The notes beneath the pieces were generated by a model. That model did not search any database. It was not told the DNA's origin and worked only from the letters and a program-made list of their open reading frames with translations. This document shows positions 50,293 to 61,500 of a stretch of 64,000 nt of DNA, piece by piece. The position numbers and the translations under genes were made by a program. The stretch covers positions 124,001-188,000 of the IMG/VR virus record IMGVR_UViG_3300032820_000001. The stretch is one strand, 5' to 3'. Source of the DNA: a virus. Within the stretch, counting starts at the first letter, position 1; every line of letters begins with the position of its first letter.

Positions 50293-53200
50293 TCATCCTC
50301 CCGGTGGTGCGGATTTGCCCAATTTGGTTGAAGCAATCTTCATTCCCTTGGTCAAATATTTATTGCCGCCTTTAATATTTAGTTTCAAAGCTCGCTTTTG
50401 CCACTTTTTGGCTTTCTTTTGATAAGGTTCGATCTCATTCACAATCTCGTCAGCAACGATTTCTGTCAAGCCATCATCGCCAGTGCCGTAAAACCCGCCA
50501 GGGCCTCTATCTTGGTTTTCCTTCGGAAACTTATCAGGATATTTCTCAATGTATTTCTGCACAGCCATCGTCAAGGAGGCTTGCGCGGCTTTCTTATTCT
50601 GAGAAACTACTTTCATTCCCGCGACAAACAAATCGTTCCAAGCAGTGAGCGTTGATAGTGTCATATCAAGCGTCGCCAAGATATATTCGCTTGCAGGTTC
50701 GAACTTGTTTAGATACTGATGGTTTTGCATCGCAAATATTAATCCCTCTACAGCCTGCGGCGCACTCTCTTCGGCAGGAGTGTCCGTTCCGGGGAGTCCT
50801 TGCTGTATGGCTTCTCCCTTCCCGACAATTCTCTCTAAGGCTTTCATACCAATTCTAAACATGAAGTCTTTATTATCAGATAACTCAGATGAAAGAAATC
50901 CATATGGTACGTCTTTTGCATTGTCGGGCTTCAAAAAAGAAATTTGAAATCGTATAGTTCTGTCTTCCGGAAAAATGCTTACGCCCAATCCTTCGAATTG
51001 TTCTTCAAAGCCATCGTGCGCGTTCTGGTCATCTACCAGTTTATCATACTTGGTTCCTTCGAGCATTTCATGTTTAATAAGTATTCCACGAATTTTATCT
51101 TTAATATCTTTATAGTTGTCATCAACAGTGTGCCTCACATCTTGAAGAAAGCGATCTGTAGCATTGATAACCTCGTTTTCATCACCTTCATCATAACTGC
51201 TAAGACTTTTGAATCCTGTTATAATAACTTGGACAGTTGTATGCCCAGTTCTAATATCAATATTATCTTCGTGGGCGTCATCCTGAATATTTTCGGAATT
51301 GTCGCCCGCTGTAAGTCCACCAGATTCGTTGGTAAACGACTCGTCGATTTCCTCATACCCAAGTATATCTAATTCGTCAGCGAATTCTTTATCCGCTGGG
51401 CGATCAAAAAGAAATTCTACTCGAAAGCTTGGAGTTACATAAAGCCCACCTTCGTCGATGTCATAGCCTCCATCAACGGTGGCATCTATAGTTAATTCTC
51501 GATGATCAATGTGTTCTCTTTGTTCATCGAGTACCCTTGAAACTTCCTCCTCCCAATCCTTATGTTCATAATCCCAAACTTTGGGATACTTCTCTTCATA
51601 ATCATGATCGGCCATGGCACTTCTTAAAACACTGTGAAGCTCTTCCCACTTTTCTCTATCAACTTGGCTATCATTGACATCCATAAACTGATGAGAACCA
51701 TAATGGAATTGCCACTTCTCTCCGGTTCCCTTGTCTTCAATGTAAAACAGTGGGTCATCTTCTTTATAATATTGTTCAAAGTAATTTAATCCGGGCGCTG
51801 CAGTACACCAATCGGTGCCTTTGCCAAGAGTGCAGGCTGCACCTTTGTTATTGATAACGGCAACTCTCCACTCTTCGTCGTCACGCAGAACGTCCGTTCC
51901 TGCCTCTGCGTTCTTGGAGAGCTCTTTGGCATCCGCCGCTTCGATGCGAGGTTTTGCATCCTTGACAACTTTGTTCAAGGCGCCAATGCTAATAACTGCA
52001 TCAAGGCCCTTGGGCTCCATGTGTGTGTTGTGCTGAAAAAACTTCTCCAGATTATTGCGAAGGGTACCATAAGATTCATTACCAATAATACTTCCTACGG
52101 GATTAACGAAATCTTCGCGGCGCTGCAGGCTTTTTTTGATTTGTCGTAGAAGCCACAAAGATGCTTGTGCCTTTTGGCCATCCTCGATATCGCGGGGCAT
52201 AAAATGTAAAACCTTTCCACGGAATGCGCGCAGCATACCATCTAAATCTTTGGTAGGTTCATTGCCATGATCATAATTCCAACCCTTGATGAGCTTCGTT
52301 CCCTGCTTCTCGACAGAGGCTCTTGCATCAGCATATGAAATTTCTTGTAGTGGTTCTTGTACTTCCGTGATGGGGCCGATAATTAAATCCGGATTTATGG
52401 GATCACGAAATAGCGTATCTGAGACATGGTTTTCCCGCATCGATTTAATTTGTTCGTCAAGAAGTTTATGAAATGCTTTCTTAAAGAGTTCAATATTATT
52501 GTTGACGACTGTGAAGTTTTGAAAGAAGATTTTAGTTCGCGCTATTTCCTCTGCGGTTCCTGCGGAGGAGGGCTTGAATACTAACCCCCAATATCGCGGC
52601 CTTGGCAAGCCCATTGGGATTGGTTCTTTATTGACATTTATTTTGCCACTGTCGACTTCCACCGTTCCATTACTAATATCTAATTTAGAATCTGTAGGGA
52701 GGTAGGCTTGCATGTCAGGCATATACATTGGAGTTTCTTCGTTTTCTATCCCAAGTTCTAATGACGTTTGTCTTTCTGTAACTTCTCGCACAACTTCCAT
52801 TGCCTGCGTAATCAGCCTTTTGCCGATCTCTGGGGACTCTAGCCATTCTACGCCAGCCTCACTCAAATCATAACCTGAGCGCGGGAGATCTTGATAGGAC
52901 AAAAAGATATTTGCAAACTCCATATCGGCATGCATGAATACATTAAAATTATCAAATTTCTTTTCTAGTGCCTTACCGTCGTCAGCTTCGAATTCTTCAT
53001 CCACATCATTCTTTTTTATGACGCCCCACTCTAGCAGTTTCTTTCGCATGGTTCCGCCGATGGTTTCGTAGTTGCCATCGATTGTGCGATCAACATCGCG
53101 GAAGAAATCTAGTGATTCCTCTGTGGCTTGATGTTCGTCGTTCAACATGTCGTCACTTATATAAATCGTTCTGTGAAAGGAAAAATCTATTGAAAAATTA

Positions 53201-56200
53201 TCACCCTCACCTAACGTGTCAACATTGTCCGATGCATCAGGCCCGTATGCTATGTTCTCTCCCTCGTCCTCGCAATCTTCGTTGCCGGGACAAAAATACC
53301 CGCCGTTTGCGTCAGTAAAAAGTTCAGCAAGCTCCGCCATAATCCTATACTCTCCGTCTATTTGTTCTTGAGACCATTTCTTGTGTGGGGGTTCCCATGG
53401 ATCAGTTCGGTTCGCAGGGACGGCTTTAGGCAGATTAAGACTAGCTAGTGGATCTCCAGTTCCCCCATTGCGGTCAAAGGTAAATTTTGTTGTGCAATAA
53501 AGATGAACTCTGCTATCTTCATAATCTTCTTCATAATCAAAACTAATATCAACATTTTCGGGGTGAGACTGTTTCTCTTTAATTTCTTTAAGTTCAGCTG
53601 TTAGGATAGCATTAACATCGACGAACTCAAAGTCAAAAACTAACTCCTCAAACCTTTCTTTCTGCCCAGCACTTTCAAGGGCATCTTTTAATCGGTCATG
53701 AAGTTCTTCAAATTTGTCTTTGCTGGGCTTTACATCGTCAACATCCATAAATTCTTTTTTCCCATAAGAGAACTGGTATCTTTCGTCGTCGGGAGTATGA
53801 ATATAAAATAATGGATCGTCTCTGCCACCGTAGTATTGTTTAAAATAATCTAGTCCGGGAGAAGCTGTACACCAGTTTGTTTTCTTTCCGAGAAGGCAAG
53901 CTGCGCCTTTGTTGTGGGCACCAGCAATCACCCAACCATCGTCGCCCTGATTAAAGAGTGGCAGTCCGCTGTCAGGATCTCGCATAACACTTCCATCGTC
54001 GTCATAGTGAAAGTCTCCCGTAAAGAACTCGGTTCCTTGTGGGGCATCTTTGGATAACTTTTTATCTTTGTCTGCTTCAATCGATTTTTCCGCTTGAGTC
54101 ACTACGTCGTTCAACATTTCCGGGCTCGCAATTTTATCGAGCTGGTTAATTTTCATGTGTCGCTTATGCTGAAAGAAAGTTTCAAGGCCCCGCGAGATCG
54201 TGGTTCGAAGACCCCACGGAAACTGCGTACTTTGCGGCGCACCAACATCGGCGCCACCCCATGCATGGATTATCCCGTCCCTTACGTCTGGGCTTGTGCG
54301 GAACATGCGACTGAGCCAAAGAGTTGCCGCTCCCTTTTGACCATCTTCGATATCGTCGGGAACCAGACTGTGCAATGTGTTCTTAACAACTCTCATGGCA
54401 GCCTTCAGTCCACGCTCAGGATCGCCTTCGGGGTCTCTTTGGAAATTATAATTTTTAATGACGTTGCGATTCTTTTTGCCGTCGAGGGTTTTCAATGCGT
54501 CCTCATAACTAACCTCTTTCAGAATCATTTTTCTATAAAGTTTTTCTTCCAAGGACATTGGGGCTTTGTCTTCTTCGAAGAGTGACATAATATCTTCGAT
54601 GCCTTTCTCTATTTCCACCTTTTCTTCTTCGGCCGAAGGACGTGGATTGTTCTCCATCCAGTCTTTGGCTAATTCCTTAATTTCTTTTCGGTATTGTTTT
54701 TGGAGGGGCTCTCCCCATGCTCCAGCTTTACTGGGAGAAAGTTTGCTCCACTTGGGGTTAATGGAGGCATCTAAGTTTCGCATATCCTGCCAACCATGTT
54801 TCATCGCCAGCTTCTTAACTTTATTATCATCCTTATATTCCTCATACCACGCATTGGTATATTGATAGCCACCGGCCTGTTCGATAATAAAATAAACGAG
54901 TGAAGGGTCGCCACCGGGGTGGGGCTCCTCCCCTATTTTGACATCACCAATTTGTTTTTTAACAAGCTTACCACCATTAATGTCGGCATATGCCATTCCC
55001 AGGTGTTCGGTTCTTTGTGAGAGAAGGGAGCGATCTAAGTGTTCATTAACATATTGAGCAAAGCTCTCTCGGCGTCCTCTGTCAGCGCCGCTGAAAATAT
55101 CGTCGCCTGTTACAGACTGGTAGTTTCCAATTTCTTTTGGCATGGGAACCTTGACGTAACTCATCCAATCAAATCGAAACTTCACTTCATCCCCAACAAA
55201 GTGGGGGCCAGAGGTTTCGTCAATACTTGGATCAACGTTTGCCATCGGGCCTTCTTCTTTTAGATACTCCCAATATTTTACTAGCTCGTTGCCGGGATTG
55301 GGGTTAGCGTTAAGATCATCATGGATGGAAACCATCATCTTCTCCATGGTATCTTCGACGTCCTTTCTCTTTATTCCCCAGGTGGGAAACATTTCTCTCT
55401 TTACTTTTCCTAGACTCAAATCATTATTCTGGGCATCCCACACACTATTGAGTACTCCGTCGCTATCCAATACAACAGCAAGTTTATCATATCGAGTTCG
55501 TTCTTGCGGCTTTCCTTTTTTACTAGGAGCTTTCTTTTTCTTCTTTCCCATCCATGGCACCAGCTTGTGATAATTATTAACGACATCGGCAATTCTTTGG
55601 GTGGCCCCATAAAGGGGTCTATTTTTTATGCCACCCTCTTCGTTATAGTAGAAGTCACGATCATCACTCACAATCTGGTCGAGTTGTTTAACCATCCATG
55701 GAAGATATTTTTTATTCTCAGTTGGATCCCACCATGCCAGCTTATCGATTCCTCTGGCACCGCGATGCTCGTTGTCGGTATAGCTTCCCCGCTCTACATC
55801 CAGATGAGGATATTTCTTTTTTAAGTCCTCCACTTTTCCTTCAAAAAGATCGTCGAGCAACTCGTCAGTAATATCGTATGTTTCGACATCTTTCGCGGGC
55901 AGCTCTGGTGGTGGTATAACCTTTTTCGGGAGAACATAATAAAGAGTCATCCCGTCGTCATTATAATAACGCCTGAACCAATTTTCTTTAGGGTCTGCTG
56001 CTGTCGTACACCATGTCGACCCAGCACCGTATAGGCAGGATGCCTTGGTGGAAACGGGAACGACAATTTTAAAGTAGGGGCCATCATAGGCCGTTCGGTA
56101 ATCTTGGCCGGGGATAACATTCTTGGTAGCCTTCTTAAATGCTGATGCCTCCCTATCGGCTGCAGCTGCTTTTACGGCGGCTTCCATTTGATCAAACGTT

Positions 56201-56940
56201 AAACTTGCGTGGTCTTTATAATTAATCTCTTTTTCTTCCCCGACAAGTCGCTCGTAGATTTTATCTTCCATCTTTCGCTGGTATCCCTCAACAGGAACCA
56301 AGTCCTCTGGACGCACAAGCAATTCCTTCTCATCATAAGCGTTGCTCCAAACGTGAGGAATCGAAACAAGAACATCTTTTAAATTTATATAATAAGCGTC
56401 AACGTCGGTGTGGTCATGTTTGTGATGGGTATATTCTTTTTTACCTTTGCAAAATCTATACGCATACTTCTCACTCCACGTTACAGAAGTGATAGGCTGA
56501 TCGCTGTCATCCATTTCTTTGGTTGAGCCACATCGCCAAACTTTAATCACTGCACCAGAACCGTCAGGGCTTTGGGTTACGATGCCGTCTTTCGTCAATC
56601 CACGTCGAGATAATTCTCCAAGCTCTTCTCTGGACTTGTAGATTTCGTCCATAGAAATTCCCTTGTCGGCAATCCTACGCTTCTCCATCTCTTTCTCAAT
56701 CCATTCTTCTTTGTCTTCTTCATAGCTGTCACCCTCTTCCCACTCACGGTACTCCGGTTCGGGAAGAAGAAAAGACATATCGTATTGAGGGTCGCTCTCT
56801 GACCACAAACCAGAAATAGACTCAGTGTCGCAACATGCATCACTGGCCATCATCATCTGAGTCAAGCGGCTTAGTTGGCCACCAACGTCGAGGCGTTCAT
56901 TCGTAAGTTTTTTGTAGATTAAATTTTCGAGGTTTTTCAT
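50293..56940 (-). CDS. 2215-aa protein with ART-like domain and three repeated modules
   Basis: Residues about 130-220 resemble an ADP-ribosyltransferase: VWRCGST (Arg136), the strand ITSVTWSEKYAYRF (STS-like) and YDEKELLVRPEDL with the Glu204-x-Glu206 pair. Three modules follow with the core Cys-x-(L/Y)-x3-(S/T)-x-WCT-(A/T): residues about 300-315 (SCLYGAGSTWCTTA), 1014-1028 (ACLLGKKTNWCTASP) and 1702-1716 (ACTLGKGTDWCTAAP). Modules 2 and 3 begin alike: ILKEVSYEDAL (about 806) and LQEISYADAR (about 1532), each an L-x-E site, and each then has IEDGQK and FFQH. A short element, NLENLIYKKLTNE at the start, MEDKIYERLVGEE (224) and LEEKLYRKMILKE (797), precedes the modules. The three-copy module is unknown to me. 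It may be a packaged, cleaved polyprotein. A clear ribosome site is lacking. Confidence 0.75.
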   Translation of the reverse strand: MKNLENLIYKKLTNERLDVGGQLSRLTQMMMASDACCDTESISGLWSESDPQYDMSFLLPEPEYREWEEGDSYEEDKEEWIEKEMEKRRIADKGISMDEIYKSREELGELSRRGLTKDGIVTQSPDGSGAVIKVWRCGSTKEMDDSDQPITSVTWSEKYAYRFCKGKKEYTHHKHDHTDVDAYYINLKDVLVSIPHVWSNAYDEKELLVRPEDLVPVEGYQRKMEDKIYERLVGEEKEINYKDHASLTFDQMEAAVKAAAADREASAFKKATKNVIPGQDYRTAYDGPYFKIVVPVSTKASCLYGAGSTWCTTAADPKENWFRRYYNDDGMTLYYVLPKKVIPPPELPAKDVETYDITDELLDDLFEGKVEDLKKKYPHLDVERGSYTDNEHRGARGIDKLAWWDPTENKKYLPWMVKQLDQIVSDDRDFYYNEEGGIKNRPLYGATQRIADVVNNYHKLVPWMGKKKKKAPSKKGKPQERTRYDKLAVVLDSDGVLNSVWDAQNNDLSLGKVKREMFPTWGIKRKDVEDTMEKMMVSIHDDLNANPNPGNELVKYWEYLKEEGPMANVDPSIDETSGPHFVGDEVKFRFDWMSYVKVPMPKEIGNYQSVTGDDIFSGADRGRRESFAQYVNEHLDRSLLSQRTEHLGMAYADINGGKLVKKQIGDVKIGEEPHPGGDPSLVYFIIEQAGGYQYTNAWYEEYKDDNKVKKLAMKHGWQDMRNLDASINPKWSKLSPSKAGAWGEPLQKQYRKEIKELAKDWMENNPRPSAEEEKVEIEKGIEDIMSLFEEDKAPMSLEEKLYRKMILKEVSYEDALKTLDGKKNRNVIKNYNFQRDPEGDPERGLKAAMRVVKNTLHSLVPDDIEDGQKGAATLWLSRMFRTSPDVRDGIIHAWGGADVGAPQSTQFPWGLRTTISRGLETFFQHKRHMKINQLDKIASPEMLNDVVTQAEKSIEADKDKKLSKDAPQGTEFFTGDFHYDDDGSVMRDPDSGLPLFNQGDDGWVIAGAHNKGAACLLGKKTNWCTASPGLDYFKQYYGGRDDPLFYIHTPDDERYQFSYGKKEFMDVDDVKPSKDKFEELHDRLKDALESAGQKERFEELVFDFEFVDVNAILTAELKEIKEKQSHPENVDISFDYEEDYEDSRVHLYCTTKFTFDRNGGTGDPLASLNLPKAVPANRTDPWEPPHKKWSQEQIDGEYRIMAELAELFTDANGGYFCPGNEDCEDEGENIAYGPDASDNVDTLGEGDNFSIDFSFHRTIYISDDMLNDEHQATEESLDFFRDVDRTIDGNYETIGGTMRKKLLEWGVIKKNDVDEEFEADDGKALEKKFDNFNVFMHADMEFANIFLSYQDLPRSGYDLSEAGVEWLESPEIGKRLITQAMEVVREVTERQTSLELGIENEETPMYMPDMQAYLPTDSKLDISNGTVEVDSGKINVNKEPIPMGLPRPRYWGLVFKPSSAGTAEEIARTKIFFQNFTVVNNNIELFKKAFHKLLDEQIKSMRENHVSDTLFRDPINPDLIIGPITEVQEPLQEISYADARASVEKQGTKLIKGWNYDHGNEPTKDLDGMLRAFRGKVLHFMPRDIEDGQKAQASLWLLRQIKKSLQRREDFVNPVGSIIGNESYGTLRNNLEKFFQHNTHMEPKGLDAVISIGALNKVVKDAKPRIEAADAKELSKNAEAGTDVLRDDEEWRVAVINNKGAACTLGKGTDWCTAAPGLNYFEQYYKEDDPLFYIEDKGTGEKWQFHYGSHQFMDVNDSQVDREKWEELHSVLRSAMADHDYEEKYPKVWDYEHKDWEEEVSRVLDEQREHIDHRELTIDATVDGGYDIDEGGLYVTPSFRVEFLFDRPADKEFADELDILGYEEIDESFTNESGGLTAGDNSENIQDDAHEDNIDIRTGHTTVQVIITGFKSLSSYDEGDENEVINATDRFLQDVRHTVDDNYKDIKDKIRGILIKHEMLEGTKYDKLVDDQNAHDGFEEQFEGLGVSIFPEDRTIRFQISFLKPDNAKDVPYGFLSSELSDNKDFMFRIGMKALERIVGKGEAIQQGLPGTDTPAEESAPQAVEGLIFAMQNHQYLNKFEPASEYILATLDMTLSTLTAWNDLFVAGMKVVSQNKKAAQASLTMAVQKYIEKYPDKFPKENQDRGPGGFYGTGDDGLTEIVADEIVNEIEPYQKKAKKWQKRALKLNIKGGNKYLTKGMKIASTKLGKSAPPGG

Positions 56941-56995
56941 ACTGGCCCATTATAACATAAAAAACATAAGTTTTACACTATAAATAGGCTTTTAA

Positions 56996-57229
56996 TTACG
57001 AAACAACCTCTAATTGTTTTTCTTGAACAAAGCAAGTGTATGCTTTGGCCGACACCGGGAACTGTGGACAGGCAGACCAGCAGACTTTGCACATGTTATC
57101 ATGAACAATCCCTTTAATTGTTAGACGATCAACAACGATGCCATAGCGCCAAACATTTTCATCTGCTTCTGGCCGGTTGCCTCGGTGGAATATGCTCTCT
57201 CGAACCAAGTCACCAATATTAATCTCCAT
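56996..57229 (-). CDS. Small SH3-like barrel protein, 77 aa
   Basis: From the ATG at 57229 (GGAG 7 bases upstream; overlap of 11 bases with the next gene) the protein starts MEINIGDLVRESIFHRG and has YGIVVDRLTIKG, MCKVCWSACPQFPV and a Cys-x2-Cys. It matches the small barrel protein at 40580-40783. An upstream start at 57283 would add a hydrophobic segment inside the neighbouring gene and is not preferred. Function unknown. Confidence 0.62.
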   Translation of the reverse strand: MEINIGDLVRESIFHRGNRPEADENVWRYGIVVDRLTIKGIVHDNMCKVCWSACPQFPVSAKAYTCFVQEKQLEVVS

Positions 57230-57947
57230 GATCATGCTCCCCAAAGAAATATTCAAAATCAAAGTCGTCAGTAGAATCAGCATCGTTCAACGTCGGGAGA
57301 GAATCAATAAACTTTTCTAACTCCTCCATATCTTCGTCAGACAACACCCAAGTGCCAGCACCGGGACTTGAATATAATTTCTTTTTCTTTCCCAAAGATT
57401 TTAGTTTTCTCATTTTCGATTTACTAAATTTGGTTTTCTTTGATTTAGGATCATCACCGGATGATTGAGCTTTGGGATCTTCTTCGGTGACTGGATCCCT
57501 CCCAGGAAGAGGAATAATATCTTTCGTGGTTTGCTCTTCCCAATCATCAAAGAACTGATCGTCAGGATCTGGATCTATCGCCGGCTCTTCGATCAACTTA
57601 TCAGTTTCTTCTTTTCTGGGTTCGCCAAAGATGTCTTCGAGAATTTCATCTCTCATTTTCTTGAACATATCTTCCCTCTTATTGAGGTTGTGTATGGCTT
57701 CCTTTAAAACATCGTCATAAATTTCATTAGACTTTTTAACTTTTATCATTTGATTATCTCGGAACCAAACGCGGGTGCCACGATATTCTACTTCCACATA
57801 TACCTCGCCAACCCAGTCGCCTTCAGTCACTTTTACTACTCTGCATATTTTGTCACACAAGTTGGTGTGTGCTTCTGTCCAATGTTCCCACGAATAATCT
57901 GGACGTGGAGTGATCTGAACATAATCGCCTTTTACAAATTTCGCCAT
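57219..57947 (-). CDS. 242-aa protein with N-terminal SH3-like part and acidic/basic linker
   Basis: From the ATG at 57947 (AGAGGT ribosome site) the start MAKFVKGDYVQITPRPDYSW and EVYVEVEYRGTRVWFRDNQM look like a small KOW/SH3 barrel. Residues 90-190 are a low-complexity charged linker with a Lys-rich patch (KKTKFSKSKMRKLKSLGKKK), and the C-terminus is acidic (DSTDDFDFEYFFGEHDH). Possibly nucleic-acid binding. It lies 14 bases after the HNH gene. Unknown. Confidence 0.55.
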   Translation of the reverse strand: MAKFVKGDYVQITPRPDYSWEHWTEAHTNLCDKICRVVKVTEGDWVGEVYVEVEYRGTRVWFRDNQMIKVKKSNEIYDDVLKEAIHNLNKREDMFKKMRDEILEDIFGEPRKEETDKLIEEPAIDPDPDDQFFDDWEEQTTKDIIPLPGRDPVTEEDPKAQSSGDDPKSKKTKFSKSKMRKLKSLGKKKKLYSSPGAGTWVLSDEDMEELEKFIDSLPTLNDADSTDDFDFEYFFGEHDHGD

Positions 57948-57961
57948 ATATTTTACCTCTA

Positions 57962-58543
57962 CTACAGAAACCTTTTCCAAGCCTCGTTTGGAAATCTTTT
58001 CTCATATCTTTTAAAATACCCGCGATCCCAAAAAAGGGGCTTAGGTATATTAGACAACATTAATCCTGATTTGTCAAGATCTTTATTGCCTTTTTTGTTA
58101 TTACATCTTTTACACGCCGTTACTGCGTTCTCCCAAGTCAGAGTTCCACCCTTTGAGGCTGGGATCACATGATCAATTGTTGTTTCCGAATGCATCAGCT
58201 TCATCCCGCAGTATTGACACACACAAAGATCTCTAAAGATGACATTATTCTTTGTGCAAGCAGATTGCCTTGGGACTCTCTGTTTATAATTTCGCAGAAT
58301 AACAATGTCGGGAATCCCAAAAACAGAACTGACAGATCTCAGGGCCTTAAAATCTTTATCTACTGCATATGTATTTTCAGAGTGCCTTATCCACTCTTGC
58401 AATTTAAAAATATTATAATCTTGATCAATCACATTCGCAACCTCACGAAAAACTAAATAGATTGCGCCTTTTAAATTTACAATTCGAATAGGTTGATAAT
58501 TTTTATCCAATACTAAAGATTTACTATTGAATATGTTCCCCAT
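57962..58543 (-). CDS. HNH endonuclease
   Basis: The 193-residue protein has a C-x2-C zinc site (LCVCQYCGMKL), the HNH core TTIDHVIPASKGGTLTWENA, and CKRCNNKKGNKDL, which complete the fold. The N-terminal 90 residues (VLDKNYQPIRIVNLKGAIYL) are those of the common free-standing phage and bacterial HNH family. HNH enzymes act in packaging or as homing endonucleases; no intron or intein is visible nearby. It lies 3 bases from the fibre gene stop. Confidence 0.9.
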   Translation of the reverse strand: MGNIFNSKSLVLDKNYQPIRIVNLKGAIYLVFREVANVIDQDYNIFKLQEWIRHSENTYAVDKDFKALRSVSSVFGIPDIVILRNYKQRVPRQSACTKNNVIFRDLCVCQYCGMKLMHSETTIDHVIPASKGGTLTWENAVTACKRCNNKKGNKDLDKSGLMLSNIPKPLFWDRGYFKRYEKRFPNEAWKRFL

Positions 58544-58546
58544 CTT

Positions 58547-61500
58547 TTACCCGCAATGATATGTGCAACCAACAAAGGCCACCTTATATACTATACCATC
58601 GTGTTCGACTTCTTTACAATCGTAATCTTCCGACTCTAGATCGAAGTAGCAGTCTTGTGTAATTTTTGCTACAGTGTAATTTCTTAAGATGTCGTCGTCT
58701 TGTTTCATGCCGTAGCCAGGGATGTCAGATGAACAGATATAATCTCCGTTCTCTAGGAAGCCAGATATATCGCTTACCCAGATGCCACCTTCGCCGAGGG
58801 AGTTGATTTCGTAGCGAGTTATCAAACTCTCGTCAATACCAGAGCCCATAAAACTTTTATTTTTCAATTTACTCTTTGCCCACTCTCCCGCATAGACGCC
58901 AACAACTTTCTTATCTTTAGCGTTACTTGTCAATTTAATCACGGGAACAGATTCTTTGATATTAACCCTGTGTCGTAATGATGTTTCGACCCCACTATGA
59001 TCGTCAACAAATCCTCTCTCATAATTAAAATTATCATATTCTCCAGTTGAAGAAACGATCATGCCTTGTTCTATGGGTGTACTGTTATCTTCTGCTGCAC
59101 ATTTATGCTGCCCCGTGAAAGACATAAAGTTGTAAGATGCATCAGTTCCGAGCTCATAAACCTTCGCCTGTGTTTCTAAATCCTTCGCGGGAACCCAACC
59201 TTCTAGCCCGATTGCATGTATAATTGGTCTGTCGTCGTTGCCTGTATTCACCGACCTGATCCGACAAAGGTATTTTCCAGTTTGAGCAACCGAGATTCTT
59301 ACATGCCTTTTGTAGTGAGTCCAATTACTTGGATACAAACCACCGGCGTAGCCATACTCAACCCCGTCTTCCATTTGGCATTGATTCCCTTTTGAAGTGG
59401 TCCCACTATAAAACTTAGTATCCAGATTTTGCGACCAGTTTGCACCATTATCGAGAGAAGTTTCTACTATTAAATAAGCAGCCGAGGCTGCAGCGTCGAC
59501 GGTAGATCTTGAGTAATAAATTGAGTCGCCGGAACCGTATCGTTTGGTATACATATAATCTATATGCATTCTGGTTGTTCCATAGAAGGGTTGTCTGAAT
59601 TCAATTCCCGGCTCGGAGCTGCGGCAAATCATTCCTGTCTTTTTGATCTTATAGGCACCACCGGGGCCCCAGCTGGTATTTGTATATTTTATAACCCCGC
59701 TAGCCGCTCCGCTATCCCAGATCATATCTGCCGATTCTGGCCACAATTCAAGGCCGGCACTATATCCATCACCTACGTGTATATTATTTGTGGCATCTCT
59801 GAACCCCCACCATGAACTTTGGTAAGATGCCTGTCCGAGTTCAAAATTATACCACTTTATATCACCCGAAAAATCACTCACTTGAGGATCTCCTGAAACG
59901 ATCCCAGTGTATCTCCACAACCCAGATGGATGATATATATCTCCCGCTAACTCTACCATATCTCCCGGCTGGGCATCCGTAGGTGGAACACTACCATAAC
60001 CAATTGCGACTGTCGGATTATTCGTTGCATTTGCTTTTAGAAGTCTACTTGTGGTTCCATCGAACTTTCGCCGCGTAACGCCTGTATCCGACATTGGGCC
60101 AAAATTCATGTTCGTAATTATCGCCTCCGGCTGCTTGAAACTAGAATCGAAAAACAGCTTATTTGCGATAGAAACGGTGACAGTTCTTTCTGTTGTGCCG
60201 TTCCAAAGATACTTGATCTGATAACCATCATAAACTACGGAGAAAACATCACCAACAGAATAATTTCCCACCGTTAATGCCGCATCGCCGCTTTCATATA
60301 TTCTAGCCTCGCCATCCCTGAAATACCAAGCATAATCAAGAGTTTCATAGCTGCCATCTGTTGTTGGATCAGTATTCAAACCAAACATACATCTTCTGTT
60401 GTCCAAAGCGGTGCCCGGAGCTGCGCTTGCAAAGGCGCCTCCCACGAAGCCATCTTTCGAATACACTTGCTGAACCCAAGTAGACCCAGCGGCTGTTCTT
60501 CTCGCTGTCGTTCCAACGAGGGATACTCCACTAGATGCAATGAACCTATTTGTTCCTGTGCTTCCAATGTTTGATGCAAAGGGCGCGGTCATATCATCAA
60601 AATCAGAAGCAGCCGGAAATTCCAATTTCCATTTGCCATTTCCATCGTCGACGAATGCACCATCTTTTAAGCCATCATATGCACCTTTGCCTTTGGATAT
60701 ATCTGCCACCGGGCCGAAGTCCATGTTGCTTATTTCTGAATCCTTGTGCCAAAAGTGTGCATCAAAAAACAGCTTCCCCGCAATTGCTACCGCCACGCTC
60801 CTCTTTTCTTCGCCGTTGTGGAAATATTTCACATAGGCCCCATCATATTTGACAGAAAAAACGTCGCCGGTCGACCATGCTCCAAAATCTTCTTTTTCTG
60901 AGCCATTCTCATATATATAAAATTTGTCTTGGGAGTCTCTCATATACCAGCAATATTCTATATCATTATAGCTACCCAAATCAGTTGCATCTGTGCTGAG
61001 TCCGAATGCTATCCACTGGGTATCCCCGCCACCGGCGCCGCTATTGGGTGCTTTTGGGAACGTGGCACTAGCATATGCTCCGCCCGTATATCCGTCCTTA
61101 GAATAGACTTGTGCATCCCAACCATCAGCCGTGGAAGTCTTGCGCGCAGTCGTGCCAACTAAAGACACATTACTTGATGCAATGAAGTTGTTTGTTCCTG
61201 TGCTTCCAATATTTGATGCAAAGGGTGCCGTCATGTCAGTGAAGTCAGACCCGTCCGGGAATTCCAATTTCCATTTGCCATTTCCATCGTCGACGAATGC
61301 GCCATCTTTTAAACCATCATATGCACCTTTACCTTTGGTGGCGTCATCTTTAACGCCCTCACCGACACTTCCAGCATCAAATGCATTTTCGTTATTGGCA
61401 GCAAAAGGTGACGTGATATCACCAAAGTCAGAGTCGGTTGGAAACTTTAATTTTAATTTGCCAGTTCCATCGTCCTCAAAAATGCCTTCGTTTAAGCCAT

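Noticed and set aside
56949-56957. TGTTATAAT extended -10 just before the 2215-aa gene
   Set aside because: The start site would fall within two bases of the ATG, and the -35 is poor. Possible leaderless promoter but too weak to list as a feature.
56979-56987. TATAAATAG on the plus strand, like a T4 late promoter
   Set aside because: It points right, but the genes on both sides read left, and no plus-strand gene follows. Probably chance in an AT-rich gap.
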